Source of the DNA: JAMWZF01 sp041628615
GTDB taxonomy: Bacteria > Pseudomonadota > Alphaproteobacteria > Rhodobacterales > Rhodobacteraceae
Assembly: GCA_041628615.1 (NCBI GenBank)
Contig: JBFKOW010000157.1
Location: 1 to 7,860 of the forward strand
Reading direction: 5' to 3'
Length of the DNA stretch: 7,860 bases
The position numbers and the translations under genes are program-made. The notes under the pieces were generated by a model. It searched no databases and was not told the origin of the DNA. It saw only the letters and a program-made list of their open reading frames with translations. Of the stretch, positions 1 to 6,529 are shown in pieces. Position 1 is the first letter of the stretch. The number at the start of each line of letters is the position of its first letter.

Positions 1-361
1 AATCGCGCACCCCCGAGGCCGAGTTCGTCGTCGCCCCGGCGGGATAGAGCTTGACCGCGGTGGCGATGCCCTCGGCATGGGCCCGCGCCACGTCCTCGGG
101 ATCGGTGTCCTCGGTCAGGTAGAGGGTCATCAGCGGGGTGAAAGCCGCGCCGGCCGGCAGCGCCGCCATGATCCGGTCGCGGTAGGCTGCGGCGTCGGCG
201 GCGGTGCGCACCGGCGGCACCAGGTTCGGCATCACGATGGCGCGGGCGAAATGCGCCGCCGAAAGGGGCAGCACGGCCTGCAGCATCGCGCCGTCGCGCA
301 GGTGCAGGTGCCAGTCGTCGGGCCGGCGGATCGTCAGCCGGGTGATCTTGTCAGCGCGCAT
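1..361 (-). CDS. pyrC: Dihydroorotase (class II, PyrC type), 5' part only
   Basis: Partial gene: the ATG is at 361 and the reading frame runs leftwards off the window edge after 120 codons (the family is about 340-350 residues). Dihydroorotase makes the reversible ring closure of N-carbamoyl-L-aspartate to dihydroorotate, the third step of pyrimidine synthesis in the cytoplasm. The translation starts MRADKITRLTIRRPDDWHLH and goes on LRDG. His18 and His20 of the H-x-H motif are the first metal ligands, and Lys104 in VKLYPAGATTNS matches the lysine that is carboxylated to bridge the two zinc ions. The stretches AIVMPNLVPPV (41-51) and FTPLMTLYLT (74-83) are typical of the E. coli-type enzyme. 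No clear Shine-Dalgarno sequence lies before the ATG, so the start rests on the match to the family N-terminus. The gene is divergent from the small membrane protein at 474. Identification is firm; the C-terminal part is not visible. Confidence 0.95.
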   Translation of the reverse strand, partial: MRADKITRLTIRRPDDWHLHLRDGAMLQAVLPLSAAHFARAIVMPNLVPPVRTAADAAAYRDRIMAALPAGAAFTPLMTLYLTEDTDPEDVARAHAEGIATAVKLYPAGATTNSASGVRD

Positions 362-414
362 GACGTGGGCTTAGCGCGTTGCCGCCCCCGGCGCCAGCCC
401 GCCGCGGTCGCGGC

Positions 415-443
415 TTGCGCGGCGCGGCCCGGCGGCGGATACT
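415..443 (+). promoter_or_regulatory. Possible sigma70-type promoter for the 93-residue membrane protein
   Basis: TTGCGC at 415-420 and GATACT at 438-443 are separated by 17 bases. They match 3 of 6 and 4 of 6 bases of the TTGACA/TATAAT consensus. Transcription would start near 450, just before the AGGGGG ribosome site at 461-466. The placement in the divergent gap and the spacing fit, but in such GC-rich DNA a match of this quality can occur by chance. Confidence 0.35.
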
Positions 444-473
444 CGCCGCATCGCGGCAAAAGGGGGAACGATC

Positions 474-755
474 ATGCTGGGGTTCATCGTCGCCATCGCC
501 GCGGGGTTCCTGACCCCGCATCTCGACAAGCCGGTCAGCGGGCCGCTCATGGCCGCGGCCGCCAAGGTGATCGAGATCGACCGGGCCGAGACCCGGCTGG
601 TCAGTTTCATGGTCGCGCTGCTGGGGGCCGGGATCGTCGCCAACCTGCTGGATTCGGGCAGCGCGTTCTGGGTCGTGGTGGGCGCGGTGATCGGCTATTT
701 CCTGACCCGGCTGACCGGCTCGGCGCGCGCGGCGATGGATCGGCGCCGCGGCTGA
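474..755 (+). CDS. Small hydrophobic membrane protein, function unknown
   Basis: A 93-residue protein that I cannot assign to a function. It has three hydrophobic stretches: a short one at about residues 2-14 (GFIVAIAAGFL), a second at 42-59 (LVSFMVALLGAGIVANLL) and a third at 64-80 (AFWVVVGAVIGYFLTRL). A polar segment around residues 31-41 (KVIEIDRAETR) lies between the first two. The C-terminus is basic (RAAMDRRRG), which by the positive-inside rule would put it in the cytoplasm. The start is well supported: AGGGGG at 461-466 is 7 bases before the ATG. The stop lies 4 bases from the stop of the leftward gene at 760, so the two genes converge tail to tail with almost no room for a terminator. 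The opposite-strand ORF in this stretch has no such ribosome site and reads as a shadow. That the gene is real is likely; any role is open. Confidence 0.75.
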   Translation: MLGFIVAIAAGFLTPHLDKPVSGPLMAAAAKVIEIDRAETRLVSFMVALLGAGIVANLLDSGSAFWVVVGAVIGYFLTRLTGSARAAMDRRRG

Positions 756-759
756 CCGG

Positions 760-1746
760 TCATTCGGCCGGTTTCGCCACCGGGCTGTCGACCGGCCGCA
801 GGTCGGGCCGTCGCGGCGCGGGGATCAGGCCGCGGGCGACGTAGAGGTCGAGCTTGCGCTGGAACATCGGCCGCCCGGTCCGCCGCGCCACGTCGCGGCA
901 CAGCCGCGCCGCCAGTCCGTAGCGTCCGGCAAGCTCGAGGTGGCGCAGCGTCGCGCGGAGGTAGGGCAGGTGCCGCTTGCGCCGCCGCCAGAGCCGCGAG
1001 AACACCGCCGGGGTGAGCGCGCCCTCCGCCGTCGCCTCGATCAGGTCGTCGAGGATGCCCATCTGGTCGAGGTCCTTCTCGGTCCGGGCCGAGAGCCGCG
1101 GCGCGCGCAGCACGGTGACGTTGTCGCCACGGAACAGCGCCGCGTGCATCGCGTCCAGCGGCACCGCCGGGTCGTGCAGGATCACCGCCTGCGCCGCGGC
1201 CTCGATCATCTCGGGGGCATAGCCGTAGCGGTCGGTGAAGCTCAGGCGGCGGGCGGCCAGGCTCCGGCGGTCCCAGCCGGCGACCCGCGGATCGAGCGTG
1301 GCCTGCGGCCCGATCGCCAGCACCCGCGCCCCCGGCGCCGCGACCGAGAAGGCCGCCGCGGCATATCCCGCGGCCCCGGCGCCGTAGAACAGCACCTGCT
1401 CGAAACCGTCGAAGAACCCCTCGTCGATCAGGTGGTCGAAATGGTCGTAGACGGCCCGGTCGCGGAACCAGGTCTCACCGAAGCTCAGCATCGACAGGAC
1501 CGACCAGCCGGAGTCGCGGACGAAGTTCCACCCCCTCGGCTCGGCGTCCGGGTTGGCCTTCCGGGCCAGCGCGGCCGGCTCGAAGGCCACGAGCAGCGTC
1601 GACCCGGCTTCGAGCAGCGCGGCGGCATGGTTCGGCCCCAGCCGGTCGTAGCTGCCGAGATCCCGCGCAACCTCCTCCACCCGCGCGACCCAGGCGTCCG
1701 CGTCGAGGTCGGTCAGTTCGGAGTCGAAGTCGATATCGGGGGTCAT
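760..1746 (-). CDS. Alpha/beta-hydrolase-like protein without nucleophile serine, function unknown
   Basis: A 328-residue cytoplasmic protein with no signal peptide. The core at residues 117-145 (QVLFYGAGAAGYAAAAFS, then VAAPGARVLAI) looks like the strand-elbow-helix of an alpha/beta hydrolase (compare FYGSSMGGYAA in related proteins), but the nucleophile position is Gly124. A segment VILHDPAVPLDAMHAALFR follows at 188-206, then NVTVLRAP at 209-216, where the late acidic and histidine residues of such folds would be. The C-terminal third (about 245-310) is Arg-rich and helical. From memory, similar proteins are frequent in Rhodobacterales and are sometimes labelled phosphoadenosine phosphosulfate reductase; nothing here shows the PAPS reductase motifs, so I do not use that name. 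The ATG at 1746 is preferred (MTPDIDFDSELTDLDADAW looks like a natural N-terminus); a GTG at 1809 would add 21 residues of weak character. Neither has a strong ribosome site. Confidence 0.8.
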   Translation of the reverse strand: MTPDIDFDSELTDLDADAWVARVEEVARDLGSYDRLGPNHAAALLEAGSTLLVAFEPAALARKANPDAEPRGWNFVRDSGWSVLSMLSFGETWFRDRAVYDHFDHLIDEGFFDGFEQVLFYGAGAAGYAAAAFSVAAPGARVLAIGPQATLDPRVAGWDRRSLAARRLSFTDRYGYAPEMIEAAAQAVILHDPAVPLDAMHAALFRGDNVTVLRAPRLSARTEKDLDQMGILDDLIEATAEGALTPAVFSRLWRRRKRHLPYLRATLRHLELAGRYGLAARLCRDVARRTGRPMFQRKLDLYVARGLIPAPRRPDLRPVDSPVAKPAE

Positions 1747-2090
1747 CCCGGCCCGCTGGTGCAAGTGCGTCCACCCATCAATATCAAGTCTCGCCCTGGG
1801 TGGAAACACGGGGCAGGCCGCGCGTGGTCCCGGCCGGCCCCGGCCCGCTGCGCTGCAGCGACCCGAGGAACGGCCCGCAAGCCGCTGGGGTCAGGCGGCT
1901 ATTCGCGCCGCGGCATCCGCGGGATCCCGGCCGCCCAAGACCACGGCGGCGGTCCATCGTGGCGCAACGATGCGTTTCCAGCCGCCGGACAGTGCGCCCC
2001 CGGCGACTGGCGGCCCCGGCCCTCCCGCCCGGGACCGGGATGCTGCACGCCCCGGTTTGAATTCGAGCCGGTCTGTGCAACCCTGACGGC
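1747..2090. other. Gene-free stretch between divergent genes
   Basis: About 345 bases lie between the leftward hydrolase-like gene and the ribosome site of the rightward membrane protein. I see no gene that I can support: reading frames crossing it lack ribosome sites and family features. It should hold the promoters of both neighbours. On the minus strand, TTTCCA and TATTGA, 17 bases apart around 1780-1809, are a weak candidate for the left gene. On the plus strand TTGAAT at 2057-2062 has no convincing -10 partner. Short palindromes are present: CCGCGG at 1908-1913 and again at 1917-1922 with CAT between, and CGGGATCCCG at 1920-1929. None is long enough to call a regulator site. Confidence 0.5.
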
Positions 2091-2096
2091 AGGAGG
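2091..2096 (+). promoter_or_regulatory. Ribosome binding site that fixes the start at 2105
   Basis: A perfect AGGAGG lies 8 bases before the ATG at 2105. An in-frame GTG at 2099 would be only 2 bases from it, too close for initiation, so the ATG is the start. Confidence 0.85.
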
Positions 2097-2104
2097 GCGT
2101 GCCG

Positions 2105-2746
2105 ATGGGGTTCGAGGCATTGGACAGCACCCGGATGCTGGTGCTGATGGTTGCTGGCGGGGTTTTCGCGGCGGTGGGGCTCTTCCTGATGGTCCGGCCG
2201 AGACCGCAGGGCGCGGCCAAGATCGAGCTTTTCGGCCTGAAGTTCGAAAGCTCCTCGGCGGGGCTCCTGGTCTTCCTGATCGGCGCGGCGTTCCTGTCCC
2301 TGCCGCTGTGGGTCGAGGAAAAGCAGCGGCCGGTCGGCAGTGTCGGCATGGATGCCGCGGGCGGAAGCGCATCTCCGCCGCCGGCCGATCACGACGGCAG
2401 CGTCATATCCGAGGTGGAGCCCAATGATGGTGTTCGTGACGCGACCGAGATCTCGCTGGGGCAGACCCTCTCGGGCGAGGTTCGGCGGGGAGACATTGAC
2501 TGGATTGCGGTGAGGATACCGGACGACGGCCCCCGGGACATCAAGGTCAAGGTCCGGCGAACCGGCGGCAGCGCCCTGTGGGCCAATGTCTACGACCCGG
2601 ACGAAAAGTGGGAGGGCAGTCTTTATCCCAATCCGGGCGCAGCCAGCCGGATCGTGGATCGGGGCACGGGCAATACAGTGTATGTCAGCCTCTCTCCCGG
2701 CGCCGTCATGGCCCAGTACGAAGTCATTGCCACGGCGGCTGACTGA
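2105..2746 (+). CDS. Two-helix membrane protein with PPC-like domain
   Basis: A 213-residue protein. Residues 11-30 (MLVLMVAGGVFAAVGLFLMV) and 52-70 (AGLLVFLIGAAFLSLPLWV) are membrane helices joined by a short loop with KIELFGLKFESSS. The loop begins with RPRP and is likely cytoplasmic, which puts the long C-terminal part in the periplasm. After a Gly/Ser/Pro-rich linker (about 75-100), residues 102-208 resemble a bacterial pre-peptidase C-terminal (PPC) domain: EVEPND, then ATEISLGQTLSGEV, then RGDIDWIAV, which is the usual EPN...G...GDxDW pattern, with a later NTVYVSLSPG strand. PPC domains are beta-sandwiches usually attached to secreted proteases or other exported enzymes; here no enzyme domain is present, so a binding or structural role is inferred. 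The gene stands alone between two non-coding gaps, and its bases look somewhat less GC-rich than those of its neighbours by eye. Confidence 0.8.
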   Translation: MGFEALDSTRMLVLMVAGGVFAAVGLFLMVRPRPQGAAKIELFGLKFESSSAGLLVFLIGAAFLSLPLWVEEKQRPVGSVGMDAAGGSASPPPADHDGSVISEVEPNDGVRDATEISLGQTLSGEVRRGDIDWIAVRIPDDGPRDIKVKVRRTGGSALWANVYDPDEKWEGSLYPNPGAASRIVDRGTGNTVYVSLSPGAVMAQYEVIATAAD

Positions 2747-2961
2747 CGGCTGCTGGCGATCCGCGGTTGCAGCGCCACACGACCCGGGCCGCGCCGCGGC
2801 TCGTTGGCCTGTGAAGAGGCTGGAGCCTGCACCCCCTGGTGGTTCCGCGCCGCTAAATGCTGCTGGCGTACGATCCGCCACGGGTGTCATTGGTCGCCGC
2901 TGTCGACAACGACGCCCGGACCTGCAAATCTGCCAATGCACGCAATGGACGCGGCGCCGCA
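2747..2961. other. Gap before the molybdenum gene group
   Basis: These 215 bases hold no gene that I can support. They should carry the promoter of the xdhC-type gene, but no clear -35/-10 pair is visible. GCTGCTGGCG occurs twice (near 2749 and near 2860), each time followed closely by GATCCGC, a short imperfect direct repeat. A weak stem GCTGC/GCAGC near 2749-2773 lacks a T-run and is not a convincing terminator. Confidence 0.4.
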
Positions 2962-3935
<974 letters not shown>

Positions 3936-3939
<4 letters not shown>

Positions 3940-4967
3940 AGTTCGGCCCGATCCCGGTGGCCGGGGCCGAGGGCGCGATCCTCGCCCATTCCGAGACCGT
4001 CGCGGGCCGCAAGCTGGCCAAGGGGCGGGTGCTGACGGCGGCCGATATCGCGGCGCTGGCCGCGGCCGGCATCGCCGAGGTCTGGACCGCGCGGCCCGAT
4101 CCCGGCGACGTGACCGAGGACGCGGCGGCGGCGCGGCTGGCCGAGGCTTTCGCGGGCGGGGCGGCCGGGCTGCGGATCGGCAGGGCAGCGACCGGGCGGG
4201 TCAACCTGTCGGCGGAAGGTCCGGGCCTCGTCGCTCTCGACGCCGCCGCCATCGACGCCGCCAACCGGGTCGACCCGGGGATCACCATCGCCACGGTGCC
4301 GCAGCTCGCCCGGCTCGGCCCCGGCGGCATGGCCGCGACGATCAAGATCATCCCCTTCGCGGTGCCGGGCGCGGCGCTCGACCGGGCCTGTGCCGCGTCG
4401 GCGGGGGCGATCCGGCTCTGCCCGCCCCGGCTGCGCAGCGTCACCCTGATCGAGACCCGGACCGGCGCCGCGACCCCGCCGGACAAGGGACGGCGGGCCA
4501 CCGCCGCCCGGCTCGACCGGCTGGGGGCGGCGCTGACGCCGCGGGTCGTGGTGCCCCACTCGGTGGACGCCATCGCCGCGGCGCTGGCCGAGGCGCCGGG
4601 CGAGGCGCTGCTGATCCTCACCGGCTCGGCCACCTCGGACGCCGCCGATACCGCGCCCGAGGCGGTCAGGGACGCCGGCGGCGCGGTTCTGCATTACGGG
4701 ATGCCGGTGGACCCGGGGAACCTGCTGTTCCTCGGCGACCTCGGCGGCAAGCCGGTCATCGGCCTGCCCGGCTGCGCGCGGTCGTCGGCGCTCAACGGCG
4801 CGGACTGGGTGCTCGAGCGGGTGATCTGCGGCGTGCCGGTGGGCCCGGCCGAGATCATGGGCATGGGCGTCGGCGGTCTGCTCAAGGAAATCCCGACCCG
4901 GCCCCGGCCCCGGCAATTGGCACGGCGGGGCGGCGCGCTAGATACCCTTGCGTCAACCGACCCATGA
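3936..4967 (+). CDS. Molybdopterin-binding protein (MoeA/MogA-like domain), no transferase domain
   Basis: A 343-residue protein. The N-terminal half (MKFGPIPVAGAEGAILAHSE, then KGRVLTAADIAALAAAGI) resembles the front of MoeA-like molybdopterin-binding proteins. The second half has the binding core: LLILTGSATSD (residues 225-235), GMPVDPGNLLFLG (255-267) and PVIGLPGCARS (273-283), corresponding to the GGxSxG, P-G and GLPG motifs of MoeA/MogA. It probably binds molybdopterin or its metal-bound form when the cofactor is prepared for the hydroxylase encoded downstream. As I recall, many relatives next to XdhC in Rhodobacterales are longer fusions with a C-terminal MobA-like nucleotidyl/glycosyltransferase domain. 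Here the protein stops after GVGGLLKEIPTRPRPR with a 20-residue tail of no evident fold. The ATG is preceded by GAGG at 3927-3930 with a 5-base spacer and overlaps the xdhC-type stop. It ends 11 bases before the next start. Confidence 0.85.
4917..4944 (+). promoter_or_regulatory. Likely sigma70-type promoter for the dienelactone-hydrolase-like gene
   Basis: TTGGCA at 4917-4922 (5 of 6 consensus bases) and TAGATA at 4939-4944 (3 of 6) are 16 bases apart, inside the last codons of the upstream gene. Transcription would start near 4951, about 28 bases before the ATG at 4979. The sequence becomes AT-richer exactly at the -10. If active, the hydrolase gene and perhaps the coxS/coxM pair could be expressed apart from the two cofactor genes. 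Confidence 0.5.
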
Positions 4968-4978
4968 GGAGACCGGCC

Positions 4979-5755
4979 ATGCCCCGCACCACGATTTCCA
5001 CTGTTCTTCCCGCCGCCGCGACGGCGGTTGCCCTGGCCCTGCTGCCCGGCCTCGCCGCCGCCGAAGTGACCGGCAGCTACGTGACCTACGAGGTCGGCGG
5101 CGTGACCTTCGAGGGCTACGCGGCGAGCGATCCGGACCGCGACAGCCGGGGCACGGTGCTGATCGTGCACGACTGGGACGGGATGACGGATTACGAGGAA
5201 GAGCGCGCCCGGATGCTCGCCGCCGAGGGCTACACGGCCTTCGCCATCGACGTTTACGGCGCCGATACCGACCCGCAGAGCTTCGACGAATACCGCGCCC
5301 TGTCGGGGGCCCTCTATGCCGACCGCGAGACGTTCCGCGAGCGGCTCATGGGGTCGATCATGGCCGCAGCGGCGATCCCCGGCGCGACCGACAACGTTGT
5401 CATCATGGGTTACTGCTTCGGCGGCGCGGCGGTGCTCGAGGCGGCGCGGGCCGGCGCGGACCTCGCCGGCTTCGTCAGCTTCCACGGCGGGCTGGGCACT
5501 CCGGAAGGGCAGGACTGGGCCTCGGCCAACGGTGCCCCGGTGCAGTTCTTCCACGGCTCGGCGGACCCGGTATCGGGCATCGGCGATCTCGCGCAGGTGA
5601 TGGCCGAGATGCTGGAGGCCGGGGTGCCGCACGGCGCCGAGATCTATGGCGGGGCCCGGCATTCCTTCACCGTGTTCGGGTCGGGGGACTACGACGAGAC
5701 CGCCGACCGCGAAAGCTGGGAGGGTCTGTTGGAGTTCCTCGGCGAAACCCTGTAG
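4979..5755 (+). CDS. Exported dienelactone hydrolase family protein
   Basis: A 258-residue alpha/beta hydrolase with an N-terminal signal peptide: MPRTT, a hydrophobic core (about 9-25) and a cleavage site after LAAA at residue 28, so the mature enzyme should be periplasmic. The triad of the dienelactone hydrolase family is complete: Cys146 in GYCFGG, Asp196 in HGSADP and His228 in ARHSF. The VLIVHDWDGM segment matches the oxyanion region, and DVYGAD follows. Classical members open dienelactones in chloroaromatic breakdown, but many exported relatives have unknown ester or lactone substrates, so the substrate is not assigned. The ATG at 4979 is preferred because AGGAGA at 4967-4972 lies 6 bases before it; an in-frame ATG at 4964 would only add five residues and lacks a ribosome site. 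The gene sits between cofactor genes and hydroxylase subunit genes; whether it acts on a compound of the same pathway is inference. Confidence 0.9.
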   Translation: MPRTTISTVLPAAATAVALALLPGLAAAEVTGSYVTYEVGGVTFEGYAASDPDRDSRGTVLIVHDWDGMTDYEEERARMLAAEGYTAFAIDVYGADTDPQSFDEYRALSGALYADRETFRERLMGSIMAAAAIPGATDNVVIMGYCFGGAAVLEAARAGADLAGFVSFHGGLGTPEGQDWASANGAPVQFFHGSADPVSGIGDLAQVMAEMLEAGVPHGAEIYGGARHSFTVFGSGDYDETADRESWEGLLEFLGETL

Positions 5756-5777
5756 AGAAGGTTCGTTACGCCAGGAT

Positions 5778-5809
5778 CCGGACCGCCGCAGGGCGCTGCG
5801 GCGGTCCGG
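5778..5809 (+). terminator. Perfect 14-bp hairpin after the hydrolase gene
   Basis: The left arm CCGGACCGCCGCAG (5778-5791) pairs without mismatch to CTGCGGCGGTCCGG (5796-5809) around a GGCG loop. It begins 22 bases after the hydrolase stop and ends 23 bases before the coxS-type ATG. No run of T follows, so it is either a terminator of the non-canonical kind seen in GC-rich bacteria or an RNA-stabilising/processing stem inside a joint message. The structure is certain; the role is not. Confidence 0.5.
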
Positions 5810-5832
5810 GTGCCGCGGGGAGGGAGGATGCT

Positions 5833-6318
5833 ATGTCACGGATCAGCATGACCGTGAACGGCCGGTCCCGGTCGGGGACCGTGGAGGGGCGGACCCTGCT
5901 GTCGGACTTCCTGCGCGGAACGCTGGGGCTGACGGGCACTCATGTCGGCTGCGACACCTCGCAATGCGGCGCCTGCGTGGTGCATGTGAACGGCGCGGCG
6001 GTGAAGGCCTGCACGATGTTCGCGCTCGAGGCCGACGGGGCCGAGGTGACCACGATCGAGGGGATGGCCAACCCGGACGGCTCGTTGTCGGTGATCCAGC
6101 AGGCGTTCCGGGACCATCACGGCCTGCAATGCGGCTTCTGCACGCCGGGGATGGTGATGAGCGCGGCGGCGCTGCTGAAGGAGAACCCGGCGCCCGACGC
6201 GGCGGAAATCCGGGAGTACCTCGAAGGCAACATCTGCCGCTGCACGGGCTACCACAACATCGTCAGGGCCATCCTCGCGGCCTCCGGCCAGCCGGTTGAC
6301 GGGATCGGGACGGGATAG
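5833..6318 (+). CDS. coxS: Molybdenum hydroxylase [2Fe-2S] subunit (CoxS type)
   Basis: A 161-residue small subunit of the CO dehydrogenase/xanthine dehydrogenase family. It carries electrons from the molybdenum site to FAD. The N-terminal plant-ferredoxin-type cluster is held by Cys40, Cys45, Cys48 and Cys60 (GCDTSQCGACVVHVNGAAVK, then AC). The C-terminal helical domain holds the second cluster by Cys100, Cys103, Cys135 and Cys137 (QCGFCTPGM, NICRCTGYHNIV). All eight ligands and the full length are present, so the subunit looks functional. The ATG at 5833 follows GGGAGG (5822-5827) by 5 bases; the frame is open far upstream, but that part lies antiparallel in meaning to the hydrolase gene and has no family character. 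The stop codon lies in the first palindrome of the spacer. The Cox name is by similarity: the true substrate cannot be read from this subunit, and CO oxidation must not be assumed. Confidence 0.93.
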   Translation: MSRISMTVNGRSRSGTVEGRTLLSDFLRGTLGLTGTHVGCDTSQCGACVVHVNGAAVKACTMFALEADGAEVTTIEGMANPDGSLSVIQQAFRDHHGLQCGFCTPGMVMSAAALLKENPAPDAAEIREYLEGNICRCTGYHNIVRAILAASGQPVDGIGTG

Positions 6319-6337
6319 AATTTTCGTCGAAAATTCT
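6317..6337. repeat. Palindrome 1 of a pair, at the coxS stop
   Basis: The 10-base arms AGAATTTTCG (6317-6326) and CGAAAATTCT (6328-6337) are perfect inverse complements around a single T at 6327. The site is AT-rich, unlike everything around it, and covers the last two bases of the coxS stop codon. It could form a short RNA hairpin or be a symmetrical protein-binding site. Confidence 0.85.
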
Positions 6338-6342
6338 GCGGG

Positions 6343-6365
6343 ACGATCCTTCGACGAAGGATCGT
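6343..6365. repeat. Palindrome 2 of a pair
   Basis: The 11-base arms ACGATCCTTCG (6343-6353) and CGAAGGATCGT (6355-6365) are perfect inverse complements around a single A at 6354. Its core TTCG-N-CGAA is the same as in palindrome 1, while the outer arms differ. The two centres are 27 bases apart. As a double stem after coxS it may stop or slow transcription or protect the 3' end of the upstream message; two operator half-turns are the alternative. Confidence 0.85.
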
Positions 6366-6374
6366 GTTGACGAC

Positions 6375-6380
6375 GGGAGG
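6375..6380 (+). promoter_or_regulatory. Strong ribosome binding site before a short ORF
   Basis: GGGAGG lies 8 bases before the ATG at 6389. It is as good as any ribosome site in the window, yet the reading frame behind it is only 46 codons long and is not a recognisable protein. Confidence 0.6.
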
Positions 6381-6388
6381 AACAGGAC

Positions 6389-6529
6389 ATGCCGATCGAG
6401 GCCGACCGCCGCCCGACAGGGATCCGCCGCGATGGTATCCCTGGTTCGGCGTGGCCGGGACCGCCCGCGCTGCCGGCGGCCCGCCACGGCGCTCAACTGG
6501 AGGCTCTCCGATGTATGCATTCGACCTGA
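6389..6529 (+). CDS. Possible short ORF: leader peptide or remnant of a lost gene
   Basis: A 46-residue frame begins MPIEADRRPTGIRRDG, continues rich in Pro, Ala, Gly and Arg, and ends RCMHST. It overlaps the start of the coxM-type gene by 19 bases, so translation of the two could be coupled, although coxM has its own ribosome site. The frame resembles no family that I know and has no signal peptide or membrane helix. Its place between coxS and coxM is where the large subunit gene would start in an S-L-M order, so it might be the retained start of a deleted coxL, but the residues do not show the CoxL N-terminus. A translated leader or mere chance are equally open. Confidence 0.3.
   Translation: MPIEADRRPTGIRRDGIPGSAWPGPPALPAARHGAQLEALRCMHST

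Noticed and set aside
77..844. Long open frame on the plus strand (255 codons)
   Set aside because: It runs antisense through pyrC and over the small membrane protein, is dominated by Arg, Gly and His, and has no ribosome site. It is a high-GC shadow.
1747..1809. GTG start at 1809 for the hydrolase-like gene
   Set aside because: No ribosome site, and the added 21 residues look like translated non-coding sequence. It cannot be fully excluded.
940..2427. Open frame of 495 codons on the plus strand
   Set aside because: It is antisense to the hydrolase-like gene, crosses a gene-free gap and enters the PPC-protein gene out of frame. Its composition is typical of a shadow.
2857..2961. Earlier ATG for the XdhC protein
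   Set aside because: It would add 35 residues with no similarity to the family N-terminus, and it has no ribosome site.
4948..5832. Upstream extension of the coxS frame
   Set aside because: The frame is open for 295 codons before the CoxS start, but the stretch lies over the hydrolase gene in another frame and is Arg/Gly-rich without family features. A ribosome site fixes the start at 5833.
5836..6390. Minus-strand frame over coxS
   Set aside because: It is antisense to a gene with all eight cluster cysteines and has no features of its own.
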